Positions 42,472 through 49,386 are shown, counted from the stretch's first letter. The stretch is DNA of 64,000 nt from Streptomyces sp. LHD-70 (GCF_031157275.1 NZ_JAVIFW010000002.1:124001-188000), one strand, 5' to 3'. A program made the numbers and translations. Notes: generated by a model from the sequence alone, not told the origin.

Positions 42472-42501
42472 GGGCGCCGTGGTCGAACGACCACGGCGCC
42501 C
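42472..42501. terminator. Bidirectional terminator between sdaA and the Gdx exporter
   Basis: Perfect 13-base stem (GGGCGCCGTGGTC/GACCACGGCGCCC) with a GAAC loop, 25 bases after the sdaA stop and 25 bases beyond the convergent exporter gene. It can serve both transcripts. Confidence 0.9.
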
Positions 42502-42526
42502 TCGTCGTACGTATCGACGGGCCCGC

Positions 42527-42841
42527 TCAGTGCAGCGCCTTGAGGCCGATCACACAGCCCACGATCCCCGCGAGCAGCAGCAGCTTCAGGAGCGACACCG
42601 GCTCACCGCCGAACACCATCCCGTACACGACGGTCAGCACCGCGCCGATGCCCACCCACACCGCGTACCCCGTGCCCACCGGCAGCGTGCGCAGCGCGAA
42701 CGCCAGGCCGGCCATGCTCAGGACGAGACCCACACCGAACACCACGGTGGGCCAGAGACGACTGAAACCCTCGGACTTGCCGAGCGCGGTCGCCCAGACG
42801 GCCTCGAGGACACCGGAGACGACAAGAACGATCCAAGCCAT
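42527..42841 (-). CDS. gdx: Guanidinium exporter, SMR family (Gdx/SugE)
   Basis: A 104-residue, four-helix small multidrug resistance protein. The sequence AWIVLVVSGVLEAVWATALG, with the conserved Glu in helix 1 (the guanidinium-binding acid) and GTGYAVWVGIGAVLTVVYG, places it in the SugE/Gdx subgroup rather than EmrE. Gdx proteins export guanidinium in exchange for protons. The ATG at 42841 lies 10 bases after a GGGAG ribosome site, itself next to a guanidine-III riboswitch. The riboswitch makes the guanidine assignment strong. Confidence 0.95.
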   Translation of the reverse strand: MAWIVLVVSGVLEAVWATALGKSEGFSRLWPTVVFGVGLVLSMAGLAFALRTLPVGTGYAVWVGIGAVLTVVYGMVFGGEPVSLLKLLLLAGIVGCVIGLKALH

Positions 42842-42859
42842 GACGGAACGGCTCCCTTC

Positions 42860-42899
42860 GGCGCCGTCGTCAATACCGGGTACGGCGCACCTCGTCCGG
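42860..42899 (-). promoter_or_regulatory. Guanidine-III riboswitch
   Basis: On the minus strand the leader starts CCGGACGAGGTGCGCCGTAC, continues CCCGGTATTGACG and closes with ACGGCGCC. This is almost letter-for-letter the guanidine-III (ykkC-III) consensus pseudoknot. The ribosome site (GGGAG, 42852-42856) lies directly 3' of the element, consistent with guanidine-dependent exposure of translation initiation for the exporter. Confidence 0.95.
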
Positions 42900-42943
42900 G
42901 AGCCGGTCGGGCTCTGCCTCCAGAATCCCACAACCCGCGCAGG

Positions 42944-44206
42944 TCAGAGCGGTGACCCCGACCACAGCGACCGGTTCCGCGCCCGCACCCCGGCCCCGAT
43001 CCCCGCCAGCACCTCCGCCACCGGCAACGGCTCCGACCGGCGCCCACCCCGCAACCGCAACGCCACCCGCCCGTCCACCGCCTCCTTCGGCCCGATCACC
43101 GCCAGATACGGCACCAGGCGCGCCGCCCTGATCCGCGCCCCCAGACTCCCCCGCCCCGGCCCGACCAGCTCCGCCCGCAGCCCGGCCCGCACGAACTCCT
43201 CCACACAGCGCTCCGCCTGAGGCACCTGCTCCTGGGACAGCGGCACCACCGCCACCTGCAACGGCGCCAGCCACGCCGGAAACGCACCCCCGTACACCTC
43301 GATCAGCCGCGCCACCAACCGCTCCACGCTCCCGACGACGCTGCGGTGCACCATCACCGGCCGGTGCCGCGCCCCGTCCGCCCCCACGTACTCGAGGCCG
43401 AAACGCTCCGGCTGATGGAAGTCGACCTGCACGGTCGACAGGGTCGACTCCCGCCCCGCACGGTCCACGATCTGCACGTCGATCTTCGGCCCGTAGAACG
43501 CCGCCTCCCCCTCGACCGCCTCGTACGGCAGCCCCTCCGCGTCCAGCACCTCGGTCAGCAGCGCCGCCGCCCGCTCCCACATCGCCGGGTCGGCCACGTA
43601 CTTCCCACCCGCACCCGGCAGCGACAGGCGGTACCGCGCCGCCTCGATACCCAGGTCCGTGTACGCCCGCCGGATCAGCCGCAGCGCGGCGCGCGCCTCG
43701 TCGGCTGCTTGGTCGAGGGTGCAGAACACATGCGCGTCGTTCAGCTGGATCGCCCGCACCCGGGTGAGCCCGCCGAGCACACCGGACAGCTCCGCGCGGT
43801 ACATCCCGCCCAACTCGGCCATACGCAGGGGCAGTTCACGGTAGCTGTGGGCGCGGGAGCGGTAGATGAGCGCGTGGTGCGGACAGAGGCTGGGCCGCAG
43901 CACGACCTCCTCGCCGTCCGCGTCCGAGCCGAGGTGCATGGGCGGGAACATGTCGTCGCTGTAGTGCGACCAGTGCCCGGAGATCTCGTACAGCTCACGC
44001 TTGCCGAGCACGGGCGAGTACACATGCCGATACCCGGCCTGCCGCTCCAACTCCTTCACATACTCCTCCACTTCATGCCGGATCACGGCGCCGTCGGGCA
44101 GCCAGTACGGCAGGCCCGCGCCCATCAGCGGGTCGGTGTCGAAGAGGTCGAGGGCGCGGCCGAGGCGCCGGTGGTCGTGCTGTTCGGGGTGCATGGCGGG
44201 GTTCAT
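42944..44206 (-). CDS. Threonyl-tRNA synthetase-like protein lacking N-terminal editing domains
   Basis: A 420-residue class II synthetase. It begins at the ThrRS catalytic core (DHRRLGRALDLFDTDPLMG) and has no TGS or editing domain; full ThrRS is ~650 residues. Motif 2 (RMAELGGMYRAELSGVLGG, TRVRAIQLNDAHVFC) and the zinc ligands are intact: Cys in RPSLCPHHALIYRS, His in NDAHVFC and His in HRSVVGSVERLV. A C-terminal anticodon-binding domain is present (VAVVPLSQEQVPQAERCVEE). So it should charge tRNA(Thr) but cannot clear Ser-tRNA(Thr). The ATG at 44206 has GAGGAG 8 bases upstream. A threonine leader peptide and attenuator precede it. Confidence 0.9.
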   Translation of the reverse strand: MNPAMHPEQHDHRRLGRALDLFDTDPLMGAGLPYWLPDGAVIRHEVEEYVKELERQAGYRHVYSPVLGKRELYEISGHWSHYSDDMFPPMHLGSDADGEEVVLRPSLCPHHALIYRSRAHSYRELPLRMAELGGMYRAELSGVLGGLTRVRAIQLNDAHVFCTLDQAADEARAALRLIRRAYTDLGIEAARYRLSLPGAGGKYVADPAMWERAAALLTEVLDAEGLPYEAVEGEAAFYGPKIDVQIVDRAGRESTLSTVQVDFHQPERFGLEYVGADGARHRPVMVHRSVVGSVERLVARLIEVYGGAFPAWLAPLQVAVVPLSQEQVPQAERCVEEFVRAGLRAELVGPGRGSLGARIRAARLVPYLAVIGPKEAVDGRVALRLRGGRRSEPLPVAEVLAGIGAGVRARNRSLWSGSPL

Positions 44207-44252
44207 GGCGGGGTCTCCTCGCTGAGGTGGGCGGGCGAGTGACCACACGGCG

Positions 44253-44279
44253 AAGCCCCGGGGCACTCGCCCGGGGCTT
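44253..44279 (-). terminator. Attenuator hairpin of the ThrRS-like gene
   Basis: Ten-base arms AAGCCCCGGG (44253-44262) and CCCGGGGCTT (44270-44279). It cannot coexist with a second pairing, CGGGCGAGTG (44232-44241) with CACTCGCCCG (44264-44273), because bases 44264-44273 take part in both. Confidence 0.75.
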
Positions 44280-44303
44280 GGACTTGCGGTGGTGGATCAG
44301 CAG

Positions 44304-44372
44304 TCAGCGCGCCGGGACGGTGTCCGGCGTCGTCGTGGAACGCATCGCGCGCTGCGGTACGGCTGGCTGCAT
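44304..44372 (-). CDS. Threonine-rich leader peptide
   Basis: A 22-residue open frame starting MQPAVPQRAMRS and containing three consecutive Thr codons (ACG ACG ACG, 44328-44336) and a fourth Thr three residues later. It is followed by the attenuator hairpin 25 bases on. No ribosome site is seen, but TTGCGG (44404-44409) and TACCGT (44379-44384), read on the minus strand with a 19-base spacer, would place transcription start exactly at the A of the ATG, so it is likely leaderless. Stalling at Thr codons when charged tRNA(Thr) is low would favour the alternative fold and expression of the synthetase. This fits classical attenuation; it is inference from layout. Confidence 0.75.
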   Translation of the reverse strand: MQPAVPQRAMRSTTTPDTVPAR

Positions 44373-44570
44373 GGGCCTACGGTAAGCAGCTCGGGCGAGG
44401 GGGCCGCAACCGATTAACTGCCGTGGCCCGCCTTCCCGTTGTGTCCGGCTTGTGGATGCACTGGGCGGACCTTTCACCATTTCCGCCCCTGCCGCGCGTA
44501 GGTGTTTCGGGCCCTCCACGGCCGGGCACGTCACAGACCCCAGTTCTCCCGATCACCGGAAGGCGACTTC

Positions 44571-45125
44571 ATGATCCGCGGGATAGACGTCAGTTCCTAC
44601 CAGTCCGACTTCAGCACCGAGGGCGTCGACTTCGTCATCGTCAAGGCGACAGAGGGCCGCTCCTACGTCAACCCCCGCATGAACGCCCAGGTGAAGAAGG
44701 CCCGCGACGCCGGCTGCGTGGTGGGCTTCTACCACTTCCTGTGGCCGGGCAACATCAAGGCACAGGCGGAGTACTTCGTCTCGAAGGCGGCGGAGAGAAA
44801 GGGGGACATTCTGGCTTGCGACTGGGAGCGGACGGGCGAGGGGACTTATGCGAGCAATGCGCAGAAGGATCAGTTCATCAAGGAAGTGAAACGGCTTCGA
44901 CCGTCGCATCGAGCGGGCCTGTACTGCAATCGGGATTTCTGGCTGACTGTCGACACGACGTCCTACGCGGGTGACTTCCTCTGGATTGCCGACTATGTCA
45001 CCGCCGGAAAGCCCCGCATCCAGGCCAAGTGGCGCATCCACCAATACACTTCGACGCCGCTCGACAAGAACGTCGCAGACTTTTCCAGCCGAGCGGCGAT
45101 GAAGGACTGGGCGACTATCAGCTGA
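44571..45125 (+). CDS. GH25-type lysozyme/endolysin-like protein
   Basis: A 184-residue glycoside hydrolase family 25 domain, cleaving the MurNAc-GlcNAc bond. It starts MIRGIDVSSYQSDFSTEGVD and has DFVIVKATEG, GFYHFLWPG and the catalytic DxE in ILACDWERTGEG. It lacks a signal peptide and a wall-binding domain, as phage endolysins do. The 3' half uses codons uncommon in the neighbours (AAA, GAA, AAT, GGA, TAT), suggesting recent acquisition. Ribosome site GGAAGG 8 bases before the ATG. Its end overlaps the convergent endonuclease gene by 8 bases. Confidence 0.88.
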   Translation: MIRGIDVSSYQSDFSTEGVDFVIVKATEGRSYVNPRMNAQVKKARDAGCVVGFYHFLWPGNIKAQAEYFVSKAAERKGDILACDWERTGEGTYASNAQKDQFIKEVKRLRPSHRAGLYCNRDFWLTVDTTSYAGDFLWIADYVTAGKPRIQAKWRIHQYTSTPLDKNVADFSSRAAMKDWATIS

Positions 45126-45819
45126 GCTTTCGCCGCAATTTACCTGCTGGCGGGTCGGCCAGATAGGCGTTCATGACTTCGTAGGTCTTGAGGTGCGGCG
45201 GCATCGCTTCGTACCAGGAGATGCCGCTGATGTTGCACCTCCCGCACACCAGGCCACGCACGCATCGGCCGCAGGCTCGCGCGCCAGGACAACAGGCGTG
45301 GTCGTGGTCGATGTGCGGGGTACCGGCCCGCCCCATTTCCCGAGTGCCGCATATCGCGCACACGCCGCCCTGGTGGGCCAGGAGTTCATCGACGAACTCC
45401 TTCGTCACCTTGTAGTGACTCAGGCGCACCCGTGCCGCATTACAGGGCTTGCAGTACGGGCGAGGCAAGCCGGAGTTCGAGTGCACCGAATACTCGGACA
45501 ACGCCTTCTCCTCGCCGCACTGAAGGCATTCGACGCGCCCCCTCTCCGCCATCGCCAGGAAGTCGCCTTGACTCCTCTTCGGGCGCAGGGGCCTCAATTC
45601 CTGTCCAGACTTGGCCTGTTGATAGTGACCGCTGCACAGCCCCTTGGCTACCGTCGCACGAACGCAGCCGCTGAAGCCACAGTCGCGAACCGACTCATCT
45701 GCCAAAGGAGTCAGTCGCTTCCCCCGGCACATCTGCACGTAATGGGCCCTGCACAGCCCATTCTTGAGGTCATGCCGATCCGAACTCCGCTCGCAGTACC
45801 ACCCCTTCCCCACAGCCAT
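45118..45819 (-). CDS. Recombination endonuclease VII-like HNH protein
   Basis: A 233-residue Cys-rich protein. The C-terminal part carries the endonuclease VII signature: GGVCAICGTREMG, HIDHDHACCPG and CVRGLVCGRCN. T4 endonuclease VII resolves branched DNA before packaging. The N-terminal half has several Cys pairs (WYCERSSDRHDLKNGLCRAHY, CGFSGCVRATVAKGLCSGHY), two similar zinc-ribbon-like repeats, then CLQCGEEKALSEYS. The ATG at 45819 follows GAGG by 6 bases. The gene is typical of actinophage genomes and pairs with the lysozyme next door as probable phage-derived material. Confidence 0.85.
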   Translation of the reverse strand: MAVGKGWYCERSSDRHDLKNGLCRAHYVQMCRGKRLTPLADESVRDCGFSGCVRATVAKGLCSGHYQQAKSGQELRPLRPKRSQGDFLAMAERGRVECLQCGEEKALSEYSVHSNSGLPRPYCKPCNAARVRLSHYKVTKEFVDELLAHQGGVCAICGTREMGRAGTPHIDHDHACCPGARACGRCVRGLVCGRCNISGISWYEAMPPHLKTYEVMNAYLADPPAGKLRRKLS

Positions 45820-45896
45820 ACAAACCCTCACCGTTCCGCGCCGCTCACCACGTGCATCAACGTTCACGAACCGAACAACGAGTCGAATCCGTACGG

Positions 45897-46140
45897 GTTA
45901 CGCCCCGGCCCCATCACCCCCGCAACCGCCCCAACGCCTCCCCCAACTTCCCCGCAGCGCCCGCGCGGCGCCCTCCGCGTCGCTCTGGTCGGGGGTCGGT
46001 GAGGGCCTGTCGGAGGGCGGGGGGAACTCGGCGAAGAGGTCGGTGAGTACGGGGTTATGGGCGGCGGCGACCACGGCGGCGGGCGGCGCGGGCCGTGGCG
46101 GGGAACGCGGCCGTGGGCCCGCACCACGGGGGGGGGGGCC
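45897..46140 (-). pseudogene. Possible decayed reading frame with frameshift
   Basis: On the minus strand a frame with good streptomycete composition reads VVAAAHNPVLTDLFAEF and later TPDQSDAEGAARALRG, then continues into nonsense-like Trp/Gly-rich sequence. Adding one G near 45958 would instead give KLGEALGRLRG followed by a stop, a natural-looking C-terminus. The 5' side runs into a run of 11 G (46128-46138, plus strand) and has no convincing start. It may be a gene remnant or the product of sequence errors; I cannot assign a family. Confidence 0.3.
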
Positions 46141-46155
46141 CACGGTGGGTGGGGC

Positions 46156-46371
46156 TCAGGCCTTGCTGAGGTGGGTCCAGAACTCGTCGAAGGAGAGCAC
46201 CTTGTCCTGGTTGCTGTCCTGCGCGCCGATGACGGCCTCGGCCACGGAGTCGGTCACGTTCCAGTCGCCGCCCTGCGCGAGCGCCTGCTTGAACTCGGCG
46301 GCGGTGATGAAGCCGTCCCCGTCCGTGTCGATCCGCTGGAACTGCGCGCGTGCTGCCTCGATGTCCGCCAC
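46156..46371 (-). CDS. cabD: EF-hand calcium-binding protein (CabD-like)
   Basis: A 71-residue protein with two EF-hands. Loop 1 is DTDGDGFITAAEF (near residue 17) and loop 2 is DSNQDKVLSFDEF (near residue 53); both have the expected Asp/Asn/Glu ligands at positions 1, 3, 5 and 12. The GTG at 46371 is taken as the start; a GTG three codons earlier is too close to the AAGAAGG sequence. From memory the S. coelicolor protein CabD (SCO5464) has the same size and position. Probably a cytosolic Ca2+ buffer or sensor. Confidence 0.85.
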   Translation of the reverse strand: MADIEAARAQFQRIDTDGDGFITAAEFKQALAQGGDWNVTDSVAEAVIGAQDSNQDKVLSFDEFWTHLSKA

Positions 46372-46465
46372 TGGGTCCACCCCTTCTTGGTGCGTTACTG
46401 ACGGAGGTCAGATTATCGGGGCCTGTTCCGGTGTCCGTCCGGAGAGTCCGGGTCAGCGGACGAGC

Positions 46466-47668
46466 TCAGCGGAAGACGCCGGTGTGGCCGAGGGAGTAGC
46501 GGCCGGGCTGGGGGTAGACGGCGAGGCCGTGCGGGCCGCCGCCGACGGGGATCTTGGCGAGCTGGGCGCCGGTGCGGGTGTCGATGGCGTAGACCTCGGA
46601 GTCGTACCGTCCGGACAGCCAGAGGACCTTGCCGTCGGCGGAGACGCCGCCCATGTCGGGGCTGCCGCCGTCGGGGAGCCACCACTTCTTGGTGAGCTTG
46701 TTCTTCGGGAAGTTGAAGACGGAGACGGAGCCCTCGCCGCGGTTGGGGATGTACATCTCCTTGGAGTCGCGGCTGATGTAGAGGCCGTGGGCGCCCTTGC
46801 CGGTGGGCATCAGCTTGGGGGTGGTGAACTTCTCGCCGTCGAGGACCCAGACGCCGTGGGCCATCATGTCGGCGATGTAGAAGGTCTTGCCGTCGGGGGA
46901 GATCTTGACGTCCTGCGGCATGGCGCCCTCGAAGGGCAGTTTCTGCTGGCCGATGACCTTCATCTTCTGGGTGTCGACCTTGAGGAGTTCGGCGGAGAAC
47001 TCGCAGGAGACGATGAAGTAGCGGCCGTCGGCGGAGAAGTCGGCGTGGTTCACGCCGTAGCAGCTGACGGGTTCGGTGTGCTCGCGCTTCATGGTGTGCG
47101 GGTCGCGGAAGACCAGCTCGCGGTCGAGTGAGGCCATGACGACGGCGTGCTTGCCGTTCGGCGTGAAGTAGAGGTTGTACGGGTCGTGGACCTCGACGTC
47201 GGGCCCGCGCCGCTTGGCGGTCTTCGGGTCGATGGGGGTGAGTGTGTGGCCGCGGTTGTTGTTGACCCAGAGCGTCTTGAGGTCCCAGGAGGGCACGACG
47301 TGCTGGGGCTGGGTGCCGACGTCGATCGTGTCGATGACCTCGAACTTCTTCGGGTCGATCACCGAGACGGTGTTGGAGTTGGTGTTGGGGACGTACACGC
47401 GCGAGGGGAAGTCCTTGACCACCGGGGACAGTTTGTTCGGCCGGTCGGCGGCGTAGAGGTCGTTGGGGTCGAGGACGGGCGGCATGCCGGGCAGGCCGTC
47501 CTCGACCTTCTTGGGCTTGGCGGGCTTCTCGGCGAGCGAGGCGCGGGAGTTGTCGTCGGCGGGGGCGGCGCAGGCGGCGAGGGCGGCGCTCGCGGCGAGC
47601 AGGGAGGCGCACATCAGGACGCGGGTGCGCCGGGTGAGGGGGAGGCGGGTCTTCGGGTGGGGGTTCAT
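46466..47668 (-). CDS. YVTN/beta-propeller lipoprotein
   Basis: A 400-residue secreted lipoprotein. The signal peptide ends at a good lipobox (LAAC, Cys near residue 33), followed by a Lys/Pro-rich linker and a seven-bladed YVTN beta-propeller. Blade repeats are visible: RVYVPNTNSNTVSVIDPKKF, TFYIADMMAHGVWVLDGEKF and EMYIPNRGEGSVSVFNFPKN. Such proteins are extracytoplasmic binding scaffolds with no fixed function. Its start overlaps the stop of the upstream deacetylase-like gene (ATGA), so the two lipoproteins are made together. Confidence 0.88.
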   Translation of the reverse strand: MNPHPKTRLPLTRRTRVLMCASLLAASAALAACAAPADDNSRASLAEKPAKPKKVEDGLPGMPPVLDPNDLYAADRPNKLSPVVKDFPSRVYVPNTNSNTVSVIDPKKFEVIDTIDVGTQPQHVVPSWDLKTLWVNNNRGHTLTPIDPKTAKRRGPDVEVHDPYNLYFTPNGKHAVVMASLDRELVFRDPHTMKREHTEPVSCYGVNHADFSADGRYFIVSCEFSAELLKVDTQKMKVIGQQKLPFEGAMPQDVKISPDGKTFYIADMMAHGVWVLDGEKFTTPKLMPTGKGAHGLYISRDSKEMYIPNRGEGSVSVFNFPKNKLTKKWWLPDGGSPDMGGVSADGKVLWLSGRYDSEVYAIDTRTGAQLAKIPVGGGPHGLAVYPQPGRYSLGHTGVFR

Positions 47669-48435
47669 GTGGTCAGCAGCTCCGTGGTGGTCACCGCGCC
47701 GAGGCCGCGGCGGTCGATCTCTTCCAGGACGGCGGGCAGCGCGGCGACCGTGTCCGCGTACCCGAAGTGCAGGCTCACCACCGATCCCTTCCTGATCCGG
47801 CCGGTGACGCGGCGCACGACGGTCGGTGCGCCCGGCGAGGTGAAGTCCAGGGAGTCGGTGTCGTACGACAGGACGTGCGGGTAGCCGGCGCGTTGGGCGA
47901 GCTTGCGCACGAGCGGGCTCGCGTACTGGGCGCGGGAGGGCCGGAACCAGGTGCCGATGGATCCGGTGAGGCGTCGCAGGCGGTTCGCGCAGCCGGTGAT
48001 CTCGGCGTACGCCTCGTCCTCGGGCAGGGAGTTGATGTCGAGGTGGCGCAGGGTGTGGTTGCCGATCTCGTGGCCGCCGTCGAGGATCCGGTGCGCCATC
48101 TCGGGGTGTTCGTCGAGCCAGCGGCCGACGGCGAGGACGGTGACGCGGGCCTCGGCGCGTTCGGCCTCGGCGAGCAGGGCCTTGGCGGTCTTGGGGGCGC
48201 CCTGGCCGTGGAAGGTGAGGGCGACGCGGGGGCGGTCGCGGGGGCCGTGCTCGATCTGGCCGGGCAGTCCGGGGAAGCGGCGGGGTCCGGCGGCCGGGGG
48301 CGCGGCGGAGGGGGGTGTCTTCTTCTCGGGGGTGCTCCTGGCGGTGTCGTCCGTGCCGCAGGCGGCGGTGAGCGCGCCCGCGAGGGCGAACAGGGCTCCG
48401 GTACGCAGGGCGCCGCGGCGGTCCGTTGAAGTCAC
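47665..48435 (-). CDS. Polysaccharide deacetylase-like lipoprotein with altered active site
   Basis: A 256-residue NodB-fold protein with a lipoprotein signal (ALAGALTAACGTD). Motif 1 is normally TFDDGP, giving the base and a metal ligand, but here reads ALTFHGQGAP, so both Asp are missing. Motif 2 keeps its histidines (GGHEIGNHTLRHLD), and motif 3 is present as WFRPSRAQYA. It may be an inactive or mechanistically altered relative that binds cell-wall or other glycans. It is translationally coupled to the beta-propeller lipoprotein gene. Confidence 0.8.
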   Translation of the reverse strand: MTSTDRRGALRTGALFALAGALTAACGTDDTARSTPEKKTPPSAAPPAAGPRRFPGLPGQIEHGPRDRPRVALTFHGQGAPKTAKALLAEAERAEARVTVLAVGRWLDEHPEMAHRILDGGHEIGNHTLRHLDINSLPEDEAYAEITGCANRLRRLTGSIGTWFRPSRAQYASPLVRKLAQRAGYPHVLSYDTDSLDFTSPGAPTVVRRVTGRIRKGSVVSLHFGYADTVAALPAVLEEIDRRGLGAVTTTELLTT

Positions 48436-48464
48436 CCCGCTATTTAAGGGCGAGGCCCCTTCAT

Positions 48465-48479
48465 TGGTAATGATTCACC
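48465..48479. promoter_or_regulatory. Zur-like box upstream of the deacetylase-like gene
   Basis: TGGTAATGATTCACC has the AATGATT centre of actinobacterial Zur sites and matches the remembered consensus at about 10 of 15 positions. It lies 30 bases before the start codon. Weak evidence only. Confidence 0.2.
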
Positions 48480-48643
48480 CAAATTAGGACGTTTACGGGT
48501 CACCTGCCGCACAGTTTGCGCTTAACCAACGTTTACAAGGTAGGTGCCACAGGTCACCATGGATTCATTTGGTGAAGCACGCCCGGTCTGCCATAGTTGA
48601 ATGCATCGACCCCCATTGACCCGGGCCAGGTCGTCTCAGCGGT

Positions 48644-48722
48644 CGTGGATCACACCCCCGAAGATCCACGGCACGCCCACAGAAGCCCCCGCAACGCCGC
48701 GACGCGGCGCGAGGGGGCTTCT
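48644..48722 (-). terminator. Two adjacent hairpins after the HATPase gene
   Basis: Hairpin 1: CGTGGATC/GATCCACG, 48644-48670. Hairpin 2: AGAAGCCCCC (48681-48690) with GGGGGCTTCT (48713-48722), with an inner GCCGCG/CGCGGC stem. They lie within 120 bases beyond the stop of the minus-strand gene 48761-49264 and form its terminator. The rest of the 48436-48760 gap contains only the AT-rich promoter side of the deacetylase-like gene. Confidence 0.75.
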
Positions 48723-48760
48723 GTGCGTACGGGCACACGAGACCGTGCCCGTAAGGGAGT

Positions 48761-49264
48761 TCAGCGCTCGGTGATGCGCATCTCGAACCAGGTGGTCTTG
48801 CCGCGCGGGAGCAGGTCCACGCCCCAGCGGTCGGAGAGCTTGTCGACCAGGAACAGGCCGCGGCCGCTCGTGTCCGTCTCCTGCACCGGCATCAGGCAGG
48901 GCAGCCCGCGGGAGGGGTCGCGGACCTCGACGCGGATCCAGCCGGGCCTGCGCCCCATCTTCAGGCCGAAGACGCGCGCGCCCGTGTGCCGTACGGCGTT
49001 GCCCACCAGCTCCGAGACGAGCAGCACGACGATCTCCGCGACCTGCGGTGTGAGCCCCCACTTGCGGAGCACGACGACCTGGGCGAGCCGGCGCGCGGCG
49101 CCCGCGGACTCGGGGCGGGACGGGAGCGGCACCTCGGCGTCCGTGGGATTGCCGTACAACTCCAGGGCCTTCAGGGCCTGTTCGTCCTCGACGGCCGGGG
49201 TCCACCGCATGGCGGTCACTGCGCCGTGCCGCCGCGGTCGTTCACTGCCCTCAAGCCCCGCCAT
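48761..49264 (-). CDS. Anti-sigma/histidine-kinase-like ATPase (HATPase_c)
   Basis: A 167-residue protein consisting of one GHKL ATPase domain, like the RsbW-type anti-sigma kinases that are numerous in streptomycetes. N box: VSELVGNAVRHTG; G1-type region: VRDPSRGLP; G2 region: DTSGRGLFLVDKLSDRWG. Its partner sigma or anti-anti-sigma factor is not encoded nearby. The ATG at 49264 is used; a later in-frame ATG (MRWTPAVEDE) could be the true start, since neither has a strong ribosome site. Confidence 0.85.
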   Translation of the reverse strand: MAGLEGSERPRRHGAVTAMRWTPAVEDEQALKALELYGNPTDAEVPLPSRPESAGAARRLAQVVVLRKWGLTPQVAEIVVLLVSELVGNAVRHTGARVFGLKMGRRPGWIRVEVRDPSRGLPCLMPVQETDTSGRGLFLVDKLSDRWGVDLLPRGKTTWFEMRITER

Positions 49265-49318
49265 GCACCCATCATGGCGGGCCAGGGCGCCCTCCGGGGC
49301 CGTTCCTGCGGAATACGC

Positions 49319-49386
49319 CCCCCGGAACCACCAATTCCGGGGGTGCGCACCGGCATATGCCTAAGGCACGAATGATGCCGGTGCGC
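49319..49386. promoter_or_regulatory. Two abutting hairpins upstream of the HATPase gene
   Basis: CCCCCGGAA (49319-49327) pairs with TTCCGGGGG (49335-49343), and GCGCACCGGCAT (49345-49356) pairs with ATGCCGGTGCGC (49375-49386). They sit 55-120 bases before the HATPase start, in its leader or promoter. No known RNA class is recognised. Confidence 0.5.

Larger units (their letters stand above)
44206..44409 (-). promoter_or_regulatory. Promoter and attenuation region of the ThrRS-like gene
   Basis: The 200 bases hold, in order of transcription, a candidate promoter, the leader peptide, a stem with two mutually exclusive pairings, and the GAGGAG ribosome site of the synthetase gene. No T-box signature was found. 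The remaining bases up to the plus-strand lysozyme gene show nothing further. Confidence 0.65.

Noticed and set aside
44206..44409. T-box riboswitch upstream of the ThrRS-like gene
   Set aside because: No T-box core sequence or specifier-loop architecture is visible; a leader peptide with Thr codons explains the region better.
48595..48760. Small plus-strand ORF or tRNA-like structure in the deacetylase-HATPase gap
   Set aside because: No tRNA features (acceptor, CCA, anticodon arm) and no ribosome site; the pairing is explained by terminator hairpins.
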